This document shows positions 1 through 7,978 of a DNA stretch of 16,386 nt, piece after piece. Numbering within the stretch: position 1 is the first letter of the stretch; every line of letters begins with the position of its first letter. Location of the stretch: the NCBI GenBank assembly GCA_946886065.1, contig CAMPHU010000094.1, positions 1 through 16,386 on the forward strand, given 5' to 3'. The translations under genes were made by a program, and so were the position numbers. Source of the DNA: an uncultured Massilia sp. GTDB lineage: Bacteria; Pseudomonadota; Gammaproteobacteria; Burkholderiales; Burkholderiaceae. The notes under the pieces are model-generated. The model did no database searches and was not told the DNA's origin. It saw only the letters and a list, made by a program, of their open reading frames with translations.

Positions 1-540
1 TCGGGCGGCATGGAATACGCGCGCGACATGGCCGAGCAGATGCAGAAGGACGGCCAGGGCATCATCCTCGACCAGTTCGCCAACTTCGACAACCCGCGCG
101 CCCACTACGAGACCACCGGCCCCGAGATCTGGCGCGATACCGAAGGCCGCATCACCCACTTCGTGAGCGCGATGGGCACGACCGGCACCATCATGGGCGT
201 GTCGCGCTACCTGAAGGAGCAGAACGAAGCGGTGCGCATCGTCGGCGCCCAGCCCGAGGAAGGTTCCTCGATCCCGGGCATCCGCAAATGGCCGGAAGCC
301 TACCTGCCGAAGATCTTCGAGAAAGCCCGGGTCGACCAGGTGGAAAACGTGAGCCAGGCTGCCAGCGAGCAGATGGCGCGCCGCCTGGCGGCGGAAGAGG
401 GCATTTTCTGTGGGATTTCGGCGGCAGGCGCCTGCGAAGTGGCGCTGCGCATTTCGCAGACCGTGGAGAACGCGACGATCGTGTTCGTCGTCTGCGACCG
501 CGGCGACCGCTATCTGTCGACGGGCGTCTTCCCCGCCTGA
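1..540 (+). CDS. cysM: Cysteine synthase B (O-acetylserine sulfhydrylase B), C-terminal part
   Basis: The reading frame is open from base 1 and ends at TGA 538-540, so this is the last 179 residues of a protein whose start lies outside the window. CysM makes cysteine from O-acetylserine and sulfide or thiosulfate in the cytoplasm, using pyridoxal phosphate. Visible marks are the phosphate-binding loop GTTGTIMG (about nt 178-201), the segment EGSSIPGIRKW that is typical of CysM, GISAAGA near the C-terminus, and the ending CDRGDRYLSTGVF. That ending matches CysM, since CysK has a different sequence at this place. The missing N-terminal part, about 120 residues judging from family length, holds the PLP lysine. 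A GC-rich stem-loop follows at 551-575. CysM rather than CysK is a confident call. Confidence 0.95.
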   Translation, partial: SGGMEYARDMAEQMQKDGQGIILDQFANFDNPRAHYETTGPEIWRDTEGRITHFVSAMGTTGTIMGVSRYLKEQNEAVRIVGAQPEEGSSIPGIRKWPEAYLPKIFEKARVDQVENVSQAASEQMARRLAAEEGIFCGISAAGACEVALRISQTVENATIVFVVCDRGDRYLSTGVFPA

Positions 541-550
541 TGCATCCGCA

Positions 551-575
551 CGGCCGTCGGGTTCGGGGACGGCCG
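551..575 (+). terminator. Stem-loop after cysM, no U-tract
   Basis: CGGCCGTC (551-558) pairs perfectly with GACGGCCG (568-575) around a nine-base loop, eleven bases after the cysM stop. A second, shorter inverted repeat of TCCGGA follows within 25 bases. No run of T follows either, so this is a weak intrinsic terminator at best. It may instead be an mRNA 3'-end stabiliser or pause site. The remaining bases up to 756 show no gene that I can support. Confidence 0.35.
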
Positions 576-756
576 CGTCAATCCGGAGCTTTGTGTCCGG
601 AACATTGTTGCGCTAAATGTTCAACCAAGCGGGCAGGAAACGGTGGGCCCGCGCGCAATCAGATGGCACGCATTGTGGTGCTGAGGATTGGCGTGCAATG
701 CGCCAGTCCAGGCCCTGGCCGCCGCTGCGGCGAGGGCGTTATCCCAACATGGCGAA

Positions 757-1098
757 TTACGCCTGCTGGTCTTTCGGTGCTGCGCCTTCTTTCGGCTTGA
801 ACTGCTTGTCGCTGATGCGGAACTTCGCACGGCGGTCGCCCATGAGGTAGCGCAGGTCGCGGATCGACAGGTCGCTGACTTCGTGCATGCGGATCAGGAG
901 CGAAGCGCCGACCGGCAGGCGGTGGTGGCGGATCTTCGAGATCACCGGCGGCGCCACTTCGAGCGCGCGCGACAGGGCTGCGTCGTTCTTGAGACGCAGG
1001 TTTTCGATCAGGGTATCGAGCAGACGGTTCGGGTTGTATTGCAGCAGTTCATCGCCTTCCGAATCGCTGTTCATATCAATGCCGACTTGGTTTGTCAT
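757..1098 (-). CDS. Small helix-turn-helix (Cro/CI-like) protein, 113 aa
   Basis: The ATG at 1098-1096 is preceded by AGGAA about eight bases upstream, which supports this start over the second Met (residue 9). Residues 38-62 (NDAALSRALEVAPPVISKIR and following) have the spacing of a lambda-repressor-type helix-turn-helix: a helix with Ala-Leu-Ser-Arg, a turn at Val-Ala-Pro-Pro, then a recognition helix ending Ser-Lys-Ile-Arg. Residues 66-90 form a further helical part, with the acidic-basic stretch MHEVSDLSIRDLRYLMGDRR. Both ends are charged and probably disordered. No enzymatic or sensor domain is visible. I infer a DNA-binding regulator whose targets are unknown. The gene stands alone, convergent with cysM, and has a long AT-rich upstream region that suggests its own regulated promoter. 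A small conserved family in Oxalobacteraceae is likely, but that is from memory. Confidence 0.8.
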   Translation of the reverse strand: MTNQVGIDMNSDSEGDELLQYNPNRLLDTLIENLRLKNDAALSRALEVAPPVISKIRHHRLPVGASLLIRMHEVSDLSIRDLRYLMGDRRAKFRISDKQFKPKEGAAPKDQQA

Positions 1099-1457
1099 GA
1101 TTCAAATTCCTATATGGGGGTTGAACGGAATCGCTGGCGGCGTTTCGAATCCGGAAATCTAATTTCGTAATTTTCTATCCAATTGTACAACTATTTCCGT
1201 CGCGCTACTTGTCAGCCAAGCGGAATAGAAACTTCGCCTCAGGCTTCGTTGTCTTGGTGCAACAATAGCCTCAATGCAATTCTCTCACAAACTCACGGAA
1301 ATAATAATTGTTTTTTGGTCAATCCCTAGTGTAAGTCTAAACATATTTTGATGCCGCACGGTACGACTTATGCTGACGGGAAAGCAATAAAACGGGGGGT
1401 ATGACGCAATGCGGCATATTTTCCGCAAGTTTCTGCAGAGAACCGACTGAGGCAGGC

Positions 1458-1482
1458 CAGGATACCCCTAGGGGGTATCTTG
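1458..1482. promoter_or_regulatory. Palindrome resembling a CsoR/RcnR/FrmR-family operator
   Basis: GATACCCC (1461-1468) and GGGGTATC (1472-1479) form a perfect 8-bp inverted repeat around TAG. The pairing extends to 1458/1482 with one G-T pair. A core of TACCCC facing GGGGTA around a short centre is the hallmark of operators of the CsoR/RcnR/FrmR (DUF156) metal- and formaldehyde-responsive repressors. No T-run follows on either strand, which argues against a simple terminator. The nearest gene whose promoter lies downstream of it is the HTH gene, about 360 bases to the left. No DUF156 repressor or metal-handling gene is in the window. Confidence 0.4.
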
Positions 1483-1517
1483 TCGTGGAGGTAAGACTTG
1501 CGGGGGAGAAAGCGACG

Positions 1518-1563
1518 AAAAGGGCGGGAAGCCTGTTACAAAGGATTACAAAATTTCCCGCCC
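1518..1563 (-). terminator. Probable intrinsic terminator of the moxR-mltB unit
   Basis: Reading leftward just after the mltB stop, GGGCGGGAA (1555-1563 complement) pairs perfectly over nine bases with 1522-1530. On the minus strand this is followed by TTTTCG. The loop is long (24 bases) and contains the direct repeat TTACAAA at 1536-1542 and 1546-1552. The stem, the following T4 and the position eight bases after the stop codon suggest an intrinsic terminator. The long loop and short T-tract lower my confidence. Confidence 0.5.
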
Positions 1564-1571
1564 AGCAACAC

Positions 1572-2786
1572 TCAGCTGGAGCGCGAGAGGCGCACGGCGC
1601 GTCCCAGCTCGATCACCGACATGGCATAAAAGTAACTGCGGTTGTACTTGGTGATGGCGAAGAAGTTATCGTTCGCCACCCAGTACTCGGTCGGCTCGGC
1701 GCCGTTCTGCAGGTCGACCAGGCCGTACAGGCGGCCCGAGGGCAGGGCGGTGTCCAGCATCACGCCGGCCGCCCGCAGTTCTTCGGGGCGCAGGGTGGCG
1801 TCCAGGCCGCGGCCCAGCAGCTCTTCCCAGGTGCGGTTGGGCGAGACGTCGGCCGCGAACACGGGCGGGCCGCGGTGCTCGGCGTTCCAGCCGTGCTGGA
1901 CCAGGAAATTGGCCACGCTGCCGATCGCATCCGCCGGCGAGCCGCGCAGGTCGATGCGGCCGTCGCTGTCGAAGTCGACACCGTATTTCAGGATGTTGCC
2001 GGGCATGAATTGTGGCATGCCCACCGCGCCCGCGAAGGAGCCCAGCAGATCGAGGGGATCGCTGTTGCGCTCGCGCGCCAGCATCAGGGTGTTGGCCAGT
2101 TCGCTGCGGAAGAAGGCCTTGCGCGCTTCCTGGTTCGGCGTTTCCGGATAGGCGAAGGCGAGGGTGGCCAGCGTGTCCACGACGCGGAAGCGGCCGGTGT
2201 CGCGGCCATAGATGGTTTCCACGCCGATGATGCCGACGATGATCTCGGCCGGCACGCCGTAGGCGGCTTCGGCGCGCGCCAGGGCGTCGGCGTTCTCGTT
2301 CCAGAAGCGCACGCCGGCATTGATGCGGATCGGCTCGATGAAGCGCTCGCTGTAGGCTTGCCAGTTCTTCGGCTTGCCCGGCGGCGCCGGCTTGACCAGC
2401 TGCACGGCCGAGTCGACGAAGCGCACCTTGCCGAAGATGGCTTCCAGTTCGGCGCGCTGGAAGCCGCGCTGGGCCACCATCTCGTCGATGAAGGTCCGCA
2501 CGGATTGCCACTCGAGGAAGTTCATGTGCTCGCCGTCGTAGTCGATCACGGCGGCGGCGGCAGCGGCCGGCAGGACGCGGGCCTTGGGTTTGACGCCGGC
2601 TTTCTTGCCCCTGGCCGGCTTGGCCTTGGCGCTCTTGGCGCTTGTTTTGGCGGCCTTGGACTTGGCTTTCGCGTGCACCGCATGGGCACGGGATTGCGTG
2701 GTGGATTCTTTGGCAAAAGCTTGCGCTTCGCCCTGGGCGGCAAACGCCAGCGCCAGTGCGGCGAACAGGGGAACGAACGGTTTCAT
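1572..2786 (-). CDS. mltB: Lytic murein transglycosylase, MltB family (404 aa)
   Basis: This enzyme cleaves the MurNAc-GlcNAc bond of peptidoglycan non-hydrolytically, leaving 1,6-anhydro ends, and acts in the periplasm. Residues 1-23 form a signal peptide. There is no lipobox cysteine, so unlike E. coli MltB it should be soluble. Residues 36-70 are a Lys/Ala-rich linker. The catalytic domain runs from about residue 85 to 400. The catalytic glutamate is E190 in GVETIYGRDTGRF, and GAVGMPQFMP (about 242-251) and the FDSDGRIDLRGSPADAIGS segment are family marks. The ATG (2786-2784) overlaps the TGA of the upstream transglutaminase gene in the form ATGA, so its translation is probably coupled. 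An in-frame extension upstream of this ATG runs antisense-like through the transglutaminase gene and is not real coding. It is the last gene of a four-gene unit. Confidence 0.93.
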   Translation of the reverse strand: MKPFVPLFAALALAFAAQGEAQAFAKESTTQSRAHAVHAKAKSKAAKTSAKSAKAKPARGKKAGVKPKARVLPAAAAAAVIDYDGEHMNFLEWQSVRTFIDEMVAQRGFQRAELEAIFGKVRFVDSAVQLVKPAPPGKPKNWQAYSERFIEPIRINAGVRFWNENADALARAEAAYGVPAEIIVGIIGVETIYGRDTGRFRVVDTLATLAFAYPETPNQEARKAFFRSELANTLMLARERNSDPLDLLGSFAGAVGMPQFMPGNILKYGVDFDSDGRIDLRGSPADAIGSVANFLVQHGWNAEHRGPPVFAADVSPNRTWEELLGRGLDATLRPEELRAAGVMLDTALPSGRLYGLVDLQNGAEPTEYWVANDNFFAITKYNRSYFYAMSVIELGRAVRLSRSS

Positions 2787-4771
2787 CTGACTTGCGACAA
2801 TAAGCTCTTCAACGTGGCGGCAAGCCGGGGATCGGCTTGGACGGGCGCATAACGCCAGGCACTGTAGCGGTGCAGGAAGTCGGCGGCGGCAGCGCGGCTG
2901 GGCGCTGCCAGGTGGGAGGCTGCCGCGACCCGGGCCGCGTAGGCGGTCGGCCCTTCGTCCGCTGCACGTGCCAGGCCGTGCTGGCCAAGGCGCTTGCACA
3001 GCACCGAGTATAGCGCTTCGACCGGATGAATTGCCCTGCGGCGAATTAAAATTCCATAGAGCAGCAACAAAATTCCCGTGCTTGTTAGCAGGGCGACAAA
3101 AGGCCAGCCGCTCAAGCCGGCCTGCAGGCTGCTCACCACGTTGCGCTGGCGTTCCGGCGTGTAGTTGAGCACCCACTGGTTCCAGCCGTTGTTGACCGCG
3201 CCCAGCGCGTTGCGCAGCTGGCCGTACCAGTTGCCGCTGTCGCGGCTGAGATCCAGTCCGCGGAGCGCTTCGATGCCGAAGGGCGCCGGCATCCGCACCG
3301 CCGCGCTCAGGCCGCGCCGCACGCGTTCCGGCGCCACCGCCGCGGTCGGGTCCACGCGCACCCAGCCGCGCCGCGCCAGCCAGACCTCGGCCCAGGCATG
3401 GGCGTCGGATTGCCTGACTGTCATGTAGCCGTCGACCGGATTGAGCTCGCCGCCCTGGTAGCCGGTCACCACCCGCGCCGGCACGCCGGCCGCGCGCATC
3501 AGGAAAACAAAGGCGCCCGCATAGTGCTCGCAGAATCCGGCGCGGGTCTGGTACAGGAATTCGTCCACCGTATGGCGGCCGAGCAGGGGCGGCTCCAGCG
3601 TGTACGCATACGGCTGCTCGCGGAACCGGCGCAGCACCGCCTCGACGCGGCGCGCCGGCTCGGGCTCGCGGCGCAGGTCCAGGCCGGCCTGCAGCGCGCG
3701 CGGGTTGTAGCCGTAGGGGAGCAGCAGCCAACGGTTGGGATTGTCCAGGCGCTCGCCCCCCTGCAGCGCATAGTCGAGGTGCGAGCTGGCGCGGTAGCGC
3801 ACGCGCTGCTGCGGCGCGGCGCCGACGGTCAGTTCGAATTGCGATGACACCTGCGTGACCCGTCCCGGCAGCGCCGGCACGCGGCCCGGCATCTCGAGCG
3901 TGAACACCCAGCGCGCCGGGGAAGGCTCCAGCGTCACTTCGTAGGACACGGCCGGTCCGCCGACCGAGAGATGCAGATCGTCGGCGGAGCGCCGTTCCGG
4001 ACTGCGGGTCCAGGTCAGCCCGTCGAAGGCATCGAGCACCGGGCCGCGCCAGTAGAGCCGCGCCTGGGCCGGCACCGGCCCGTCGAAGCGCACCCGGAAC
4101 ACCGGCTCGCTTGACAAGGCGAGCGCCGACATCTGGCCCGGCGCCATCTGGTCCGACAGTCCGGACTTGCCGCCGCCGGCGCCGGAGGCGCCCCACAGCG
4201 GACCGTTAATACGCGGGAAGACCACGAACATCATCAGCGCCAGCGGCGCGGCCAGGGCCAGCGTGCGCGCCGCCATCCGGAAGCGGGCGCGCAGCGGCGG
4301 CACGGCGCCGGTGAACTGGAAGGAGAGCTGGGTGGTCAGCAGCGCCCATACCGCCAGCACCATCAGCAGCGCGCTGAAGATGCTCTGCGAGTAGAAGAAG
4401 TTGGTCAGGACCAGGAAGAAACACAGGAAGATCACCACGAACAGGTCGCGTCGCGCATGCATCTCGAGCATCTTGAAGGCGACCAGCAGCACCAGCATGG
4501 CCACCCCGGCGTCGCGCCCCAGCAAGGTCTGGTAGCTGGTCTGCACCCCGATCATGGCCAGCACGGCGACCGGCATCAGCACCAGGCTGGAAGGCATGCG
4601 CTTGCCGCGCAGGGTGATCGCCGCGCGCCAGGACAGGATGGCGCCGCACAGCAGCGAGATCCAGGCAGGCAGGTGGCGCGCATGCGGCAGCAGCACCAGC
4701 AGCGTGCTGCCCAGCAGCAGCAGGGTGTCGGCCTTGTCCCGTGGCAGGCGGGGAGCGCTGCGCGCCTTCAT
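2783..4771 (-). CDS. tgpA: TgpA-type membrane transglutaminase (DUF3488/transglutaminase-core), 662 aa
   Basis: An inner-membrane protein with a periplasmic transglutaminase-like domain. About five to six hydrophobic segments occupy residues 16-50, 61-100, 109-150 and 168-187 (the DUF3488 region). A long periplasmic part follows, then one more membrane helix at 556-576 and a C-terminal cytoplasmic stretch (580-655, DUF4129-like). The cysteine-protease-like triad is visible: C414 in GFCEHYAGAF, H458 in DAHAWAEVW, D474 in VDPTAAV. In Pseudomonas aeruginosa TgpA is essential; its physiological substrate is not settled as far as I know. The ATG (4771-4769) overlaps the stop of the DUF58 gene as ATGA, and its own stop overlaps the mltB start the same way. 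Order and overlaps match the common moxR-DUF58-tgpA arrangement. Confidence 0.95.
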   Translation of the reverse strand: MKARSAPRLPRDKADTLLLLGSTLLVLLPHARHLPAWISLLCGAILSWRAAITLRGKRMPSSLVLMPVAVLAMIGVQTSYQTLLGRDAGVAMLVLLVAFKMLEMHARRDLFVVIFLCFFLVLTNFFYSQSIFSALLMVLAVWALLTTQLSFQFTGAVPPLRARFRMAARTLALAAPLALMMFVVFPRINGPLWGASGAGGGKSGLSDQMAPGQMSALALSSEPVFRVRFDGPVPAQARLYWRGPVLDAFDGLTWTRSPERRSADDLHLSVGGPAVSYEVTLEPSPARWVFTLEMPGRVPALPGRVTQVSSQFELTVGAAPQQRVRYRASSHLDYALQGGERLDNPNRWLLLPYGYNPRALQAGLDLRREPEPARRVEAVLRRFREQPYAYTLEPPLLGRHTVDEFLYQTRAGFCEHYAGAFVFLMRAAGVPARVVTGYQGGELNPVDGYMTVRQSDAHAWAEVWLARRGWVRVDPTAAVAPERVRRGLSAAVRMPAPFGIEALRGLDLSRDSGNWYGQLRNALGAVNNGWNQWVLNYTPERQRNVVSSLQAGLSGWPFVALLTSTGILLLLYGILIRRRAIHPVEALYSVLCKRLGQHGLARAADEGPTAYAARVAAASHLAAPSRAAAADFLHRYSAWRYAPVQADPRLAATLKSLLSQVR

Positions 4772-5762
4772 GGCTGCTCCCCTTGTCCATACAGGGCCAG
4801 CGCGCGCAGGCAGGCCGCCTGGTGCGCCGCGCCCAGGGCCGCGTCGTAGCGCAGCGCGCCCAGGCGGAAGGCATAGGGCAGGGCGCGCTGCTCGGCGTCC
4901 AGCACCCAGCGCGTCATGCGCGACAGGCGCGCCTCCACGCCCAGCTGGGCGGGCAGGGCGTCGAAATCGAGCACCAGGTCGCTGCCTTCCCCGCCTTCGA
5001 AATGCTTGGTCACCAGCTGGCCGCCGAGCGCAGGGTCGAGGCGCGCGATCTGGCGCCAGGCCAGCTGGCGCGGCGAGTCGCCGGCCTGGTAGCTGCGCAC
5101 GCCCGCGAAGTCGTCGCTGCCGGCCGCGCGCACCTGGCTGCCGCTGTTGCCGACCAGGGGCAGGGCGGGCGCGCCGTCTTCGGGGCGCGGATAGACCAGG
5201 GCGCGCAGGCCGGGCCGCCAGTAGCTCCAGGCGTGGAACAGGCCGAGCGGGAAGCGGGTGGACAGCTTGACGCGCGGCGGCGCCAGCCAGCCGCGCTGCG
5301 CGGTCGGCATCGCCAGCACCACGCTGGCCTGGGAGCCGGCCGCCACGTCCGTCACGTGGCGCGGCTCGGCGATTTCGGAGAAATCCGCCCGGACGGCGTA
5401 GCGCGCCAGGCGGGTGCGGTTGGCGATCTGGAGTTCGAACTGGGCTTCCTGGCCTGCGAACACGGGCGCCACGCGGCCCTGCTGCAGGCGCAGCTGGGCA
5501 AGGTTGCGGTAGGTGGCGACCATGTCGACCAGGGAGCAGGAGACGGCCAGGAAGGTCAGCGCGAAGCCCAGGCCCAGGGTGTAGTTGACGGAACCGATCA
5601 GGAGGATCAGCAGCAGCGCGGCGAAACCCAGCCCCGCCTTGCTCGGCAGGATGAACACGCGGCGCTGCGACAGCAGCACTTCGCCGGTGTCGAGCGCGCC
5701 CTTGCGCGGCAGCCAGGCGCCGGTGGTGCGCCGCAGCCAGCCACGGAAGCCTGTCTTCGCCA

Positions 5763-5763
<1 letters not shown>
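4768..5763 (-). CDS. DUF58 domain protein, membrane-anchored (331 aa)
   Basis: The ATG at 5763-5761 shares one base with the MoxR stop (TGATG), so the start is fixed by the junction. Residues 42-79 are strongly hydrophobic (one or two membrane segments). A beta-rich region follows, then the DUF58 signature RSYQAGDSPRQLAWRQIAR at 223-241, which includes the conserved Tyr-x-x-Gly-Asp-x-x-Arg pattern with Trp in the usual place. The segment LVLDF near 263-267 resembles the start of a von Willebrand A-like fold. DUF58 proteins are nearly always encoded next to MoxR ATPases and are thought to be their partners or clients. I infer such a partnership here, with the TgpA protein as a third member. 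The molecular role is unknown. Confidence 0.92.
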
Positions 5764-6704
<941 letters not shown>

Positions 6705-6859
6705 CTGGGAAGCCCGCCGTGCGGAGTGGGCGGCCGGCATGGTAGATTAGCGCCATCGGCAACCCTTGTACTCCGGCAGCAACAAGCCGTCGCATCGATT
6801 CTATGCGAGAACGGCGGCGCGGGTGTGCATGGATGAGCACTGGCGAAAGACCAAGCATA

Positions 6860-7792
6860 ATGAGCACAGCAATTTACAGCCACCCGGACTGCCTGCGCCA
6901 CGACATGGGCAGCTGGCATCCGGAGTCCCCGTCGCGCCTGCAGGCGATCGACGACCAGCTGATCCTGGCGCGCCTGGACGGCCTGATCGAGCAGCGCAGC
7001 GCGCCGCTGGCCGACACCGCCGATATCCTGCGCAACCACACGCCGGGCGCGCTGGCGCTGGTGCGCGACCACGTGCCGGCGACGCCGGGCGACTACTACC
7101 CGCTCGACGGCGACACCTCGCTCTGCCATTACAGCTACCAGGCGGCGCTGCGCGCGGCCGGGGCCGCGGTGGCGGCCACCGACGCCGTCATCGCCGGCAG
7201 CATCGATAACGCCTTCTGCGCGGTGCGCCCGCCGGGCCACCACGCCACGCCCACCGAGCCGATGGGCTTCTGCCTCTTCAACAACGTGGCCATCGCGGCG
7301 CGCCATGCGATGGAGGTGCACGGGCTGGAGCGGGTGGCGATCGTCGACTTCGACGTCCACCACGGGAACGGCACGGCCGAGGCCTTCCGCAGCGACCCGC
7401 GGGTGCTGATGGTGAGCTTCTTCCAGCACCCGTTCTATCCGTACGGCGATCCGGAGCCGATCACCGCCACCCAGGTGAACGTGCCGGTGCCGGCGCGGGC
7501 CGACGGCGAGGCGGTGCGCAAGCTGGTCCAGGAACAGTGGCTGCCGGCGCTGCATGCGCACCGGCCGCAGATGATCTTCATCTCCGCCGGCTTCGACGCG
7601 CACCGCGACGACGACATGGGCGGGATGGGGCTGGTCGAGGCGGACTATGCGTGGATCACGCGGCAGGTGATGGCGGTGGCGAAGCAGTATGCGCAGGGGA
7701 GGATCGTCAGCTGTCTCGAAGGCGGGTACGAGCTGTCGGCGCTGGGGCGGAGCGTGGTGGCGCATTTGAAGGTGCTGGCTGAACTCGAGTAG
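6860..7792 (+). CDS. Class II histone deacetylase-like amidohydrolase (310 aa)
   Basis: A zinc-dependent deacetylase of the bacterial HDAC-like/acetylpolyamine amidohydrolase superfamily, cytoplasmic, with no signal peptide. The full active site is visible: tandem histidines H127-H128 in RPPGHHA; zinc ligands D165 and H167 in DFDVHHGNGT and D246 in SAGFDAHRDD; and Y290 in EGGYEL at the position of the catalytic tyrosine. Substrates of these bacterial proteins vary (acetylated polyamines, short-chain amides, perhaps proteins), so the substrate here is unknown. I chose ATG 6860 (MSTAIYSHPD), which gives the family's usual length. In-frame ATGs at 6833 and 6803 would add residues without family resemblance; the GAAAGA before 6860 is only a modest ribosome binding site. 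The gene is divergent from moxR and followed by an unrelated, independently promoted pair. Confidence 0.93.
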   Translation: MSTAIYSHPDCLRHDMGSWHPESPSRLQAIDDQLILARLDGLIEQRSAPLADTADILRNHTPGALALVRDHVPATPGDYYPLDGDTSLCHYSYQAALRAAGAAVAATDAVIAGSIDNAFCAVRPPGHHATPTEPMGFCLFNNVAIAARHAMEVHGLERVAIVDFDVHHGNGTAEAFRSDPRVLMVSFFQHPFYPYGDPEPITATQVNVPVPARADGEAVRKLVQEQWLPALHAHRPQMIFISAGFDAHRDDDMGGMGLVEADYAWITRQVMAVAKQYAQGRIVSCLEGGYELSALGRSVVAHLKVLAELE

Positions 7793-7856
7793 GAGGGGGC
7801 TCAAGTTCGCCCGCACTGAGCTAACGCAACCAAATGCCAAATAAGCCAAATAAACC

Positions 7857-7880
7857 ACACTCCAAAAAAAGCACGAGTGT
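7857..7880. repeat. Inverted repeat just upstream of the hydrolase promoter
   Basis: ACACTC (7857-7862) and GAGTGT (7875-7880) flank a 12-base A-rich centre, ending five bases before the -35 hexamer at 7886. It could be an activator or repressor site, or a weak terminator after the deacetylase-like gene, since TTCCCTTT follows. The bases 7825-7870 are A-rich, as in an UP element. This is a sequence observation only. Confidence 0.3.
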
Positions 7881-7885
7881 TCCCT

Positions 7886-7914
7886 TTGACACGTGCATAT
7901 GTCAGTACTAGAGT
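7886..7914 (+). promoter_or_regulatory. Sigma-70-type promoter of the hydrolase pair
   Basis: A perfect -35 hexamer TTGACA (7886-7891) lies 17 bases from TAGAGT (7909-7914), which matches the -10 consensus at four of six positions. Transcription would begin near 7921 and give a leader of about 58 bases before the GTG start at 7979. The perfect -35, optimal spacing and A-rich upstream tract suggest fairly strong expression. Confidence 0.6.
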
Positions 7915-7978
7915 CGATCTCGGCCTAAAGAAATGGCCCGTCGGACACTCCGGCGCAACCATAATCAAGGAGAAGACA

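Larger units (their letters stand above)
1099..1571. other. AT-rich intergenic region upstream of the HTH gene
   Basis: This spacer of about 470 bases holds no gene I can support. Bases 1141-1380 are about 42% G+C by hand count, against roughly 68% in the flanking genes. It must contain the promoter of the leftward HTH gene. A TACAAT -10-like hexamer reads leftward near 1181-1187 within AATTGTACAACT, but no convincing -35 goes with it. The right half holds a CsoR/RcnR/FrmR-like palindrome (1458-1482) and a probable terminator of the mltB unit (1518-1563). A half-site-like GGGGGGTATG sits at 1394-1403. Such AT-rich islands in GC-rich genomes are often bound by H-NS-like proteins; that is inference. 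Confidence 0.6.

Noticed and set aside
688..1170. Plus-strand open frame opposite the small HTH gene
   Set aside because: The minus strand has a good ribosome binding site and a helix-turn-helix pattern. The plus frame looks like an antisense shadow.
1487..1630. A short plus-strand gene after the CsoR-like palindrome, using GGAGG at about 1487 and a TTG start
   Set aside because: The product is basic low-complexity sequence ending inside mltB and overlaps the putative terminator, so there is no support for coding.
1401..2852. Long open frame on the plus strand opposite mltB
   Set aside because: It is the mirror of a GC-rich gene with clear MltB motifs. The product is low-complexity Gly/Ala/Arg/His-rich sequence without domains, and there is no convincing promoter or ribosome binding site.
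2787..4196. Upstream in-frame extension of mltB giving an 874-residue protein
   Set aside because: The added part runs out of frame through the transglutaminase gene and has no family resemblance. The MKPFVPLF start with signal peptide and ATGA overlap is far better.
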